Below are positions 1-5,048 of a stretch of 5,090 bases of DNA, piece by piece. Where the stretch lies: positions 1-5,090 of the forward strand of contig CATOKC010000188.1 in the NCBI GenBank assembly GCA_951800675.1. Direction: 5' to 3'. The stretch comes from an uncultured Oscillibacter sp. GTDB lineage: Bacteria; Bacillota_A; Clostridia; Oscillospirales; Oscillospiraceae. Under the pieces are notes generated by a model. That model did not search any database. It was not told the DNA's origin and saw only the letters and a program-made list of their open reading frames with translations. How positions within the stretch are numbered: position 1 is the first letter of the stretch; each line of letters opens with the position of its first letter. The position numbers were made by a program, and so were the translations under genes.

Positions 1-2
1 GC

Positions 3-338
3 CCTGGGGGAAAAGGCCCCGACGGGCGGGACCGGGCCGTGGGCGCGGGCGGAGAGGAATTTTCTGAGAAGCGGGCTGAAACGCGGCCTGGGAATCGGCC
101 CGGAGAGCGGGCCGGGAAGCCCGCCTGGGCGGCGGCCTCCGGCCTGGGCGGCGGCGGGACGGCTTTCTCCGCCCCGGGAGTCCGGGGCGGGAGGGAGGAA
201 ACCCGACTGTCCCGGTCCCTCCCCTGGGGGGAGGGCTGGGAGAGCCCCGCCCTCCGGGCGGAGGATGGGGCCAAGGCCCTGTCCCGGGCGGTGCAGCGGG
301 ACGCCCGGCGCTATGACGGCGGGTTTTTCTTATATTGA
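3..338 (+). CDS. Probable phage tail tape-measure protein, C-terminal fragment (5' partial)
   Basis: This reading frame is open from the window edge to a TGA at 336-338; the true start lies upstream. The last ~45 residues look like real coding sequence, with strongly G/C third positions and an ending SRAVQRDARRYDGGFFLY, a type of C-terminus I associate with tape-measure proteins of clostridial contractile prophages (recalled resemblance, not searched). Position supports this: in PBSX-type modules the tape-measure gene (xkdO) lies directly before the LysM gene xkdP, which starts 30 bases downstream. Tape-measure proteins fill the tail tube and set its length. The part before about residue 70 is rich in Gly, Pro and Arg and low in hydrophobic residues, so it may be a disordered linker. 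An alternative frame starting at base 1 is also open across the region and has slightly more G/C-rich third positions over the first ~125 bases, so an upstream frameshift cannot be excluded. Confidence 0.55.
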   Translation, partial: PGGKGPDGRDRAVGAGGEEFSEKRAETRPGNRPGERAGKPAWAAASGLGGGGTAFSAPGVRGGREETRLSRSLPWGEGWESPALRAEDGAKALSRAVQRDARRYDGGFFLY

Positions 339-368
339 ACGGCGGGACAGAGAAAGGGGGAGGGCGGC

Positions 369-947
369 ATGAAGCTGACGCCCATGCGGTTTAAGGAGTT
401 TACCTGGCCCCACAACCCGGAGGTGTACACGGTGGAGCGCCGGAGGCGCATCGCCGTCCACCCGGCGCCCTTCGGGCCCTGCGTGATGCAGGAGCTGGGG
501 GGCTCCTACCAGGTGCTGAAGGGAGAGGGCGTGTTCGTGGGGGAGGACGCCTACGGGCGCTTTCAGGAGCTGGCCGGGGTGTTTTGCCAGGAGGGGCCGG
601 GACTGCTGGTACACCCGGTTTGGAAGGCGGAGCGGGCCTATTTCGCGGCGCTGGAGGCCGTGGAGGAGCCCAGGCCGGACTTTGTGCGCTACCGCTTTGA
701 GTTCTGGGAGGACGGCGGCGGCTATGAGGGGGGCTTGCGGGCGGTGGAGGCCGGAGACGGCGGGGAAACCGCCCCGGCGGCGGCGCCTGCCGCCGGAAAC
801 CAGCGGGTCCACACCGTGGGGAAGGGGGACACCCTCTGGGCCATAGCGAAGCGGTACGGCGTGGAGCTGGCAGCTTTAATTCAGGTCAATCCCCAGATTA
901 AAAACCCGAACCTCATCTACCCCGGAGAGGCGGTGAAGGTGCCGTGA
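369..947 (+). CDS. xkdP: LysM-domain phage tail/baseplate protein, XkdP-like
   Basis: A 192-residue protein with two parts. Residues 1-122 form an N-terminal tail-protein domain (FKEFTWPHNPE near the start; a Trp/Phe-rich strand FVRYRFEFWED at 105-114). An Ala/Gly/Glu-rich linker spans about 123-145. A C-terminal LysM domain spans 148-192, with the typical HTV-GDTLWAIAKRYGV start, the VNPQIKNPNLIYPGE middle and a VKVP end. LysM domains bind N-acetylglucosamine in peptidoglycan; in tails the domain sits at the baseplate hub and may help bind the wall or dock the hub, as in P2 gpX and eCIS LysM proteins (family knowledge). A G-rich AGAAAGGGGGAG site lies about 8 bases before the ATG. The stop overlaps the next gene's start (GTGA at 944-947), so the two are probably coupled. 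No catalytic motif is visible, so it binds rather than cuts the wall. The symbol is by analogy with PBSX. Confidence 0.85.
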   Translation: MKLTPMRFKEFTWPHNPEVYTVERRRRIAVHPAPFGPCVMQELGGSYQVLKGEGVFVGEDAYGRFQELAGVFCQEGPGLLVHPVWKAERAYFAALEAVEEPRPDFVRYRFEFWEDGGGYEGGLRAVEAGDGGETAPAAAPAAGNQRVHTVGKGDTLWAIAKRYGVELAALIQVNPQIKNPNLIYPGEAVKVP

Positions 948-1888
948 CGGGAACGCTTTACACGGCGGACCACCGGATGTTTCAGCTGCCGCCGCTTTTG
1001 AGCTGGCGGGTTACCCACACGGGGACGGTGCCCTGCGACAGCTTTTCCGCCACCTTCGTCTACCAAAGGGAGATGGCGGAGGTGCTGGCGCTGGCGGCGG
1101 GCTTCGCCGCGGCGGAGAAGGGGGAGACCATGCTCCGGGCCATTGTGGACGAGTACACGGTGGATTTGGACGAAAACGGGCTGACGGCCACCGTCTCCGG
1201 CCGGGGCTATGCCGCGAGGCTCCTGGACAACGAGTCCCGGCCCGTTACCTACCAGCAGGCCACACTGGCGGAGATTCTGGCCAACCACGCCCAGCCCTAT
1301 GGCATCACCTGCCGGGAGGCGGCGGCGGTCCGGGCGGAGACTGTGTACACCGTGGCGGCGGGGTCCAGCCAGTGGAAGGCGGTGGAGAGCTTCTGCCGGG
1401 CCTACGGCGGCTTTTCCCCCCGGTTCAGCCGGGAGGGGGAGCTGCTGGCGTCGCCGGAACAGGCAGGCCGGACCCTCTCCATCGGGGAGGGGGACCCGGT
1501 GCTCTCCTGCACCCTGCGGGAGGACCATTACGGCGTGCTGACGGAGGCCCTGGTCATCGACAAGACCCAGAACCAGGAGTTCTCCGTGAAAAACCAGGCC
1601 ATGCTGGACAAGGGCGGACAGTGCCGCCGGGTGCTCTACACCCCAGGGCAGAGCACCTGGGCCGCCATGCGGTATACGGGAGAGTATCAGATTCAGCGGT
1701 CCCGGGAGGACGCCTGGACGGCGGAGGTGACGCTGCCGGGAAGCTTTTTGGCCTTTCCGGGGGACCGGGCGGCGCTGTCCCTGGAGCGGATGGGCCTTAG
1801 CGGAACCTTCCGGGTGGCGGAGGCGGAAAACCGCTTCGACAGCCGAAACGGGGCCAGGGCCGTGCTGACGCTGAAACCATTGGAATAG
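944..1888 (+). CDS. xkdQ: Phage tail hub protein, XkdQ / late-control gpD-like
   Basis: A 314-residue protein, close to the length of Bacillus PBSX XkdQ. It starts with GTG inside the upstream stop (GTGA overlap); only a weak AAGG lies 5 bases upstream, so initiation probably depends on coupling. Features fit the gpD/gp27 hub family: an N-terminal beta-rich domain that opens with WRVTHTGTVPCDSFSATF (21-38), the module SGRGYAARLLDNESRP at 85-100, a helical segment TLAEILANHAQPYGI at 107-121, a SSQWKAVESFCRAYG segment at 141-155, and a beta-rich C-terminal domain ending AVLTLKPLE. In the assembled baseplate, hub subunits form the ring joining tube and spike. XkdQ homologues are sometimes labelled hydrolases, but I see no catalytic triad, amidase or NlpC/P60 motif, so a structural role is the better call. 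The flanking LysM and spike genes support it. Confidence 0.8.
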   Translation: MTGTLYTADHRMFQLPPLLSWRVTHTGTVPCDSFSATFVYQREMAEVLALAAGFAAAEKGETMLRAIVDEYTVDLDENGLTATVSGRGYAARLLDNESRPVTYQQATLAEILANHAQPYGITCREAAAVRAETVYTVAAGSSQWKAVESFCRAYGGFSPRFSREGELLASPEQAGRTLSIGEGDPVLSCTLREDHYGVLTEALVIDKTQNQEFSVKNQAMLDKGGQCRRVLYTPGQSTWAAMRYTGEYQIQRSREDAWTAEVTLPGSFLAFPGDRAALSLERMGLSGTFRVAEAENRFDSRNGARAVLTLKPLE

Positions 1889-1899
1889 GAGGAAGCGAC

Positions 1900-2313
1900 A
1901 TGTGGCTATCGAGACAGGTGAGGCCCGGGGCGGCTACGGCGGACGCGGAACTGGGCGTCACCACCATCAGCGGGCAAAAGGTGGGAGTGGTGACCCGGGG
2001 AGAGGTCCGGGATTTGCCGGTCTATGGCCCTGGGGGCTATCTCTGGACCCCCGCCAACGGGGCGGCGGTGCTGGTGGTGAAGGGGGGGCCCGGCGGCGAG
2101 GAGCAGTGCGTGGCCGGGACCCGGCCGTTGGAGGAGGTCCGGGAAATTGCGGCGGGAGAGGTGTATCTCTATGGGCCCGGAGAAAATTCCGTGTACCTGA
2201 AGGCGGACGGCAGCGTGGAAATCCGGGGGAGCCGGGTGACCGTGGCCGGGGAGCTGTCCGTCGAGGGGCGGCTTACGGTCAACGGGGAGCCCTATCGGCC
2301 CTGTAATGGCTAA
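1900..2313 (+). CDS. Short phage baseplate spike protein, gpV/gp45-like
   Basis: A 137-residue protein. The ATG follows an AGGAGG site with about 7 bases spacing, 11 bases after the hub stop. Residues ~15-75 look like the OB-fold of baseplate spikes (GVTTISGQKVGVVTRGEVRDLPVYGPGGYLWTP region, followed by a GAAVLVVKGG strand and QCVAGTR). Residues ~84-137 look like the needle: GEVYLYGPGENSVYLKADG, then short alternating strands (SVEIRG, SRVTVAG, ELSVEG, RLTVNG) that fit an intertwined trimeric beta-helix. Proteins of this family pierce the target envelope when the tail contracts. It lies in the position of PBSX xkdR, but the sequence reads as a Mu gp45/P2 gpV-type spike, so I give no symbol. 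It is shorter than P2 gpV or Mu gp45, and no His-x-His iron-binding tip motif is visible near the C-terminus. Confidence 0.78.
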   Translation: MWLSRQVRPGAATADAELGVTTISGQKVGVVTRGEVRDLPVYGPGGYLWTPANGAAVLVVKGGPGGEEQCVAGTRPLEEVREIAAGEVYLYGPGENSVYLKADGSVEIRGSRVTVAGELSVEGRLTVNGEPYRPCNG

Positions 2314-2326
2314 GGGAGGCGGAGCG

Positions 2327-2677
2327 ATGGAATTGGAGCTGAAAAACGGGGACTATCTGGCCGACGGCGTGGGGGGGCTGCGGCGGGTGGGGGGCCGGGA
2401 GGCCCTCCTCCAGCGGGTGCTGTTCCGGCTGACGGCCCGGCGGGGGAGCTTCCCCTTCTGGCAGACCCTGGGCAGCCGTTTGTGGGAGCTGGGGCGGGTC
2501 CCCGCCCCGGAGCGGCGGAGCGCCGCCCGGCAGTATGTGGCGGAGGCCCTGGCGGAGGAGCCGGTGACGGTGGAGGACGTGACGGTGGACCAGGGCCGGG
2601 ACGGCGGCGCGGCGGTGACGGCCCGACTGCGCTATGAGGGAGACGACCTGCCGGTGACGGTGGAGGTGCGTGCGTGA
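2327..2677 (+). CDS. xkdS: gp25/W-like baseplate protein (XkdS position)
   Basis: A 116-residue protein. I place the start at the ATG at 2327 (MELELKNGDY) because an AAGGGAGG site at 2312-2319 precedes it with 7 bases spacing; an in-frame ATG at 2306 lies within the upstream gene and has no such site. The body matches the small T4 gp25 / P2 gpW family: a helical LLQRVLFRLTARRGSFPF segment at 27-44, then QTLGSRLWELGRV at 46-58, and a C-terminal strand pair TARLRYEGDDLPVTVEVRA after a helix AARQYVAEALAEEPV. gp25-type proteins link the wedges to the first sheath ring and help start sheath assembly and contraction. The next gene, a baseplate J protein, is its usual partner and starts 12 bases later. 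PBSX XkdS belongs to DUF2634 in this genomic slot; the symbol is by position. Confidence 0.78.
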   Translation: MELELKNGDYLADGVGGLRRVGGREALLQRVLFRLTARRGSFPFWQTLGSRLWELGRVPAPERRSAARQYVAEALAEEPVTVEDVTVDQGRDGGAAVTARLRYEGDDLPVTVEVRA

Positions 2678-2689
2678 GAAGGAGGAAAC

Positions 2690-3751
2690 ATGCGGAGCGT
2701 TGAGGCGATTTACGAGAAGCTGCTGGCGGACTTCGCCCAGCGGGCGGGCTTCACGCCGGAGGCGGGCTGCGATTTGGCGGTGCGGCTGTGGGCGGCGGCG
2801 GCGGAGCTCCAGGCCCTGGAAATCCAGGCGGACTGGGTGCTGGACCAGAGCTTTCCCCAAACGGCCCAGGGGGTCTATCTGGACCGCCACGGGGCCATGC
2901 GGGGGTTGAAGCGGCTGGGGGCCGCCCGGTCCGGGGGGACCCTGCGCTTTTCCGTGGGGGCGGTTTCGGCCATGGAGATCCCCATCCCGACGGGGACGGT
3001 GTGCATGACGGCGGAGGAGGTCCGGGTGCGGACCACGGCGGAGGCGGTGATTCCCGCCGGGTCCCTCTACGCCGACGCCCCCGCCGAGGCGGTGGAGCCT
3101 GGACCGGGGGGCAACGTGGTGCCGGGGGCGGTGCGGTTTTTGACGGCCTGCCCCACGGCGGTGACGGCGGTGACAAATCCGGGGGCCTTCACCGGCGGAG
3201 CCGGGGAGGAGGACGACGAGACCTTCCGGGCCCGGATTCTGGAGAGCTACCGCCGCCTTCCCAACGGAGCCAACACCGCCTGGTACGAGACCACGGCCAT
3301 GAGCTATCCCGGCGTGACGGCGGCCAAGGCCGTGGGCCGGGCGGAGGGGCCGGGGACAGTGAACGTCTACGTCACCGGGGAGAAGGGCCTGCCGGACCAG
3401 GCGCTGCTGGAGGGGCTCCAGGCGGAGCTCCAGGAGAAGCGGGAAATCGCGGTGACGGTGAAGGTCCTGGCTCCCACCGCCAGGACGGTGAACGTGGCGG
3501 TGGCGGTGGCCCCCAAGGAAGGGGCGGACAAGGAGGCGGTATTGGAATCCGCCCGGCGGGCCGTGGCGGATTTCTTTGGCGGGCGGCTGCTGGGCCGGGC
3601 CGTTCTGCTGGCGGAGCTTGGAAACCGGCTTTATGATCTGGAGGGCGTGGAAAACTACCGCTTCACCGCCCCGGCGGCGGACCTCCCGGCGGACCGCACG
3701 GCGCTGCCGGTGCTGGGGACGCTGGAGGTGACGGAGCTGGAGGAGAAATGA
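2690..3751 (+). CDS. xkdT: Baseplate J/gp47 family wedge protein, XkdT-like
   Basis: A 353-residue protein with a strong AAGGAGG site 5 bases before the ATG. It shows the classic baseplate J layout: an N-terminal helical part (1-55), an AQGVYLDRHGAMRGLKR segment (59-75), an IPTGTVCMT strand turn (99-107), a GPGGNVVPG turn (138-146), the signature GAFTGGAGEEDDETFRARI at 165-183 (the family pattern is GG-x-D/E-x-E-S/D-D-E-x-F-R-x-R), a YETTAMSYPGVTAAKAVGR stretch, then C-terminal beta segments ending LGTLEVTELEEK. Family members (P2 gpJ, Mu gp47, T4 gp6, PBSX XkdT) dimerise or assemble into the ring of wedges around the hub and drive baseplate opening. Length fits PBSX XkdT. It ends one base before the next gene. 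Third codon positions are almost all G or C, like the neighbouring genes. Confidence 0.92.
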   Translation: MRSVEAIYEKLLADFAQRAGFTPEAGCDLAVRLWAAAAELQALEIQADWVLDQSFPQTAQGVYLDRHGAMRGLKRLGAARSGGTLRFSVGAVSAMEIPIPTGTVCMTAEEVRVRTTAEAVIPAGSLYADAPAEAVEPGPGGNVVPGAVRFLTACPTAVTAVTNPGAFTGGAGEEDDETFRARILESYRRLPNGANTAWYETTAMSYPGVTAAKAVGRAEGPGTVNVYVTGEKGLPDQALLEGLQAELQEKREIAVTVKVLAPTARTVNVAVAVAPKEGADKEAVLESARRAVADFFGGRLLGRAVLLAELGNRLYDLEGVENYRFTAPAADLPADRTALPVLGTLEVTELEEK

Positions 3752-3752
3752 T

Positions 3753-4328
3753 ATGTACGAGGAGTATCTGCGGGGGCTGCTGGCCCCCCTGGGAGTCTAC
3801 CGGCTGGACCGGGACTCCCTCAGCGGGGCGGAGCTGTACGCCCTGGGCCGGGGGCTGGACGCCGTGTCGGCCCGTCTGGACGAGGTGGAGCGGGAGGGCG
3901 TCACCGCCACGGCGGTGGACGAGGGACTGCGCCGCCGGGAGGCTCTGTTCCTCCGGCGGCCCGCCGCCGTCACGCCGGAGGAGCGCCGGGCGGCCATCGC
4001 GGCGCTGCTGCAAATCGACGGGGACAGCCTGACGCCGGAGGCCATTGGACGGACCATCCGGGGCTGCGGGATTTGGGCCCGGGCGGAGGAGCTGGGGACA
4101 AACCGGGTCCGGGTGGTGTTTCCGGGGACGGTGGGGGTTCCGGCGGAGTTTGAGCAGATTGAGAAGATTGTGCTGGATATTCTGCCCTGCCACCTGGGGG
4201 TGGAGTTTTACTTCCGGTTTCTCACCTGGGAGGAGTGTGAGCGTGTGGGGTTTACCTGGGTGATTGTGGATATCCAGGGGTATGACTGGGAGGAGTTTCA
4301 GATGGCGGTGCCTCTTGAAGAGGAATGA
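3753..4328 (+). CDS. xkdU: YmfQ/XkdU-like baseplate protein (DUF2313 type)
   Basis: A 191-residue protein. The ATG follows the XkdT stop by one base, with a GGAGGAG site inside the end of that gene. Helical N-terminal and central parts (MYEEYLRGLLAPLGVY; LTPEAIGRTIRGCGIW at 93-108) and the LPCHLGVEFYF segment at 144-154 fit the YmfQ/DUF2313 family, which sits at the wedge periphery as the tail-fibre attachment platform (compare P2 gpI and T4 gp53/gp7-like position; this assignment is by family and position). The C-terminus carries three degenerate 10-residue units, LTWEECERVG (157-166), FTWVIVDIQG (167-176) and YDWEEFQMAV (177-186), each with a Trp in the third position; a similar TWDxL-type array is common at the end of clostridial homologues. 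It is the last gene of the operon; no tail-fibre gene follows in this window. Confidence 0.85.
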   Translation: MYEEYLRGLLAPLGVYRLDRDSLSGAELYALGRGLDAVSARLDEVEREGVTATAVDEGLRRREALFLRRPAAVTPEERRAAIAALLQIDGDSLTPEAIGRTIRGCGIWARAEELGTNRVRVVFPGTVGVPAEFEQIEKIVLDILPCHLGVEFYFRFLTWEECERVGFTWVIVDIQGYDWEEFQMAVPLEEE

Positions 4329-4572
4329 TGCTTGCCTCTGCGGGCGCGGCTGAATGAATGGCGGAGCCAGAATGACTTCCCACGCGTAATTGGGTTGAGC
4401 GGGGGTTTGTCCCTCGACGAATGGACAAGCTCCTCTTTTCGCTGCCGCTAATCTGGTGGTAGAGGGCAGGTGTCCGCCCTCTCTCGGGCCCATCCTTTTC
4501 CCGATAAAACACCCTGTGGAGGAGGGGCTCTGTCCCCTCCCACCCTGGTATTCTCCCCGGCGGGGGAAAAGC
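4329..4572. other. Intergenic stretch after the baseplate operon, no convincing gene
   Basis: About 240 bases separate the last tail gene from the terminator. Base composition is visibly more A+T-rich than the tail genes, especially over 4340-4460. The longest open frames lack the codon bias of the operon. One frame reads from a TTG at 4332 to TAA at 4449-4451 (39 residues) with an AGAGGA motif 7 bases upstream; its product would start PLRARLNEWRSQNDFPRVIG. I cannot tell whether it is a real small gene, a remnant of a tail-fibre gene or chance. Three hairpin-capable segments lie before the terminator (see the separate entry). Confidence 0.6.
4461..4570. repeat. Cluster of three inverted repeats upstream of the operon terminator
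   Basis: Seen in sequence: a perfect 7-bp stem AGAGGGC/GCCCTCT at 4461-4467 and 4476-4482 with an 8-base loop; a roughly 10-bp stem GTGGAGGAGGGG/CCCCTCCCACC at 4516-4527 and 4534-4544 with a 2-base bulge and a 6-base loop; and an 8-bp stem with one mismatch, TTCTCCCC/GGGGAAAA, at 4551-4558 and 4563-4570. None has a good U tract of its own. They could slow polymerase, protect the 3' end of the tail mRNA, or belong to a dispersed intergenic repeat. Function is inference only. Confidence 0.45.
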
Positions 4573-4606
4573 GAAAGAGCGTCCAGCCGGACGCTCTTTC
4601 TTTATT
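4573..4606 (+). terminator. Strong intrinsic terminator of the tail operon (bidirectional)
   Basis: A perfect 12-bp stem GAAAGAGCGTCC (4573-4584) / GGACGCTCTTTC (4589-4600) with a 4-base AGCC loop is followed by TTTATT at 4601-4606. It would end + strand transcripts of the baseplate operon. Read on the - strand, the same stem follows directly after the stop codon of the 66-residue gene and is followed by a moderately T-rich GCTTTTCCCC, so it probably also terminates that gene. The short loop and uninterrupted stem make this one of the clearest regulatory calls in the window. Confidence 0.88.
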
Positions 4607-4802
4607 GACGCTTCCATTCCTCATCCACCAAGGCCGCCGCAATCTCAAACACCTTGATTCTCCGCTCCGCTAAGGTAATCTGAGACTTATACCGCTCCGG
4701 GTTTTCTTTTCCCCGAAGGGTTTTCACCGTCTCCCGCAGCTTGTGGAGCGTGGATTCAATCTGCCGCTTCGCCTCCGCCAATTCTTCTTTTGAAAATTCC
4801 AT
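4602..4802 (-). CDS. Small helical protein of unknown function (66 aa)
   Basis: I place the start at the ATG (CAT at 4800-4802) because a GGGAGG site lies 4 bases upstream; longer in-frame extensions run through the non-coding hairpin region and are rich in Arg and Pro. The product begins MEFSKEELAEAKRQIESTLH and ends AALVDEEWKRQ. It is highly charged and almost entirely helix-forming, with one turn around GKENPERYKS (31-40), so it probably folds as a two-helix hairpin: LAEAKRQIESTLHKLRETVK as helix one, ITLAERRIKVFEIAAALVDE as helix two. No signal peptide, membrane segment or cysteine is present. The fold and composition recall small cytoplasmic proteins repeatedly found in gut Clostridia, but I cannot name a family. 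Base composition is close to half G+C, clearly unlike the tail genes, and it points towards them, so it is probably a resident or separately acquired gene. Convergent with the tail operon and shares its terminator. Confidence 0.72.
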   Translation of the reverse strand: MEFSKEELAEAKRQIESTLHKLRETVKTLRGKENPERYKSQITLAERRIKVFEIAAALVDEEWKRQ

Positions 4803-4950
4803 AACGCCTCCCATTCTCAAAGCCGCGTGAACCGTAATTCCACATCCCAGCGGGAAGGGCCTCCGTCCGGTGAAAGGAACTACGCGCGCCTCTATCCATC
4901 GCGAGGAAAAGGGTGTTCGCGGGAAAACCGCGGCGGGTTCTTCCCGCAAT

Positions 4951-4977
4951 TTTAATAAGACCCCGCCAACGGCGGGG
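4951..4977 (-). terminator. Possible backup terminator downstream of tRNA-Leu
   Basis: On the - strand a perfect 7-bp G+C stem CCCCGCC/GGCGGGG with a GTT loop (4961-4977) is followed by TCTTATTAAA. The T tract is broken, so it is weaker than the main tRNA terminator, but it lies just downstream of it and could stop readthrough towards the small gene. Confidence 0.4.
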
Positions 4978-4978
4978 C

Positions 4979-4995
4979 GGTCCGCAAAGCGGACC
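4979..4995. repeat. Perfect 7-bp inverted repeat with AAA/TTT loop
   Basis: GGTCCGC (4979-4985), AAA, GCGGACC (4989-4995). It stands between the two terminator hairpins with only one base on one side and none on the other, giving a near-continuous stack of stem-loops from 4961 to 5048. No T tract follows it, so it is not a terminator by itself. Function unknown. Confidence 0.6.
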
Positions 4996-5048
4996 CTCGC
5001 GCGCCAAAAAGAAACACGCCTGCGGCGTGCTTCTTTTTGGTGCGCGAG
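4996..5048 (-). terminator. tRNA-Leu intrinsic terminator inside a 25-base inverted repeat that reaches the acceptor stem
   Basis: The core is AAAAAGAAGCACGCC / GGCGTGTTTCTTTTT on the - strand (5038-5024 and 5020-5006) with a GCA loop, directly after the encoded CCA: an A tract, a G+C stem and a T tract, so it can act on either strand. The arms extend further: 4996-5020 matches the reverse complement of 5024-5048 at 23 of 25 positions (mismatches at 5003/5041 and 5014/5030), and the outer part of the right arm is the tRNA 3' acceptor strand plus the discriminator base and CCA. Terminators normally begin after the tRNA; this one can pair with the acceptor strand itself. Confidence 0.85.

Larger units (their letters stand above)
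4803..4995. other. Non-coding stretch between the small gene and the tRNA-Leu, with tandem hairpins
   Basis: About 190 bases without a supported gene. The half nearest the small gene (4803-4915) should hold its promoter, since the tRNA terminator insulates it from upstream transcription, but I see no confident -35/-10 pair; GATAGA and GAGAAT-like hexamers on the - strand lack a matching -35. The other half carries stem-loops: CGCGG/CCGCG (4918-4922 and 4928-4932), GCGGG/CCCGC (4933-4937 and 4943-4947), CCCCGCC/GGCGGGG (4961-4967 and 4971-4977) and GGTCCGC/GCGGACC (4979-4985 and 4989-4995). Confidence 0.55.

Noticed and set aside
2306..2326. Upstream ATG at 2306 as the start of the gp25-like gene
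   Set aside because: The 7 added residues (MAKGGGA) are the translation of the ribosome binding site of the downstream ATG at 2327, which has ideal spacing.
2279..2890. Long - strand frames opposite the tail genes (also 330-812, 917-1528, 3663-4493)
   Set aside because: They are rich in Arg, Pro, His and Gly, lack ribosome binding sites, and lie opposite clearly coding genes with family motifs. Very high G+C makes stops rare in antisense frames.
3150..3176. Short tandem nucleotide repeats such as GGCGGTGAC x2 in the baseplate J gene
   Set aside because: They encode a beta-strand TAVTAVT and arise from limited codon choice at high G+C; copy number is too low to be a repeat element or CRISPR.
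2788..3636. A 282-codon + frame inside the baseplate J gene
   Set aside because: It is mostly Gly, Arg and Pro and lies wholly inside xkdT, whose own frame carries the baseplate J signature. It is a frame shadow.
4803..4949. N-terminal extension of the small - strand gene to 115 codons
   Set aside because: The extension has Arg/Pro-rich, noncoding character, crosses hairpins and puts the GGGAGG site and ATG of the shorter form inside the frame; the shorter start is better supported.
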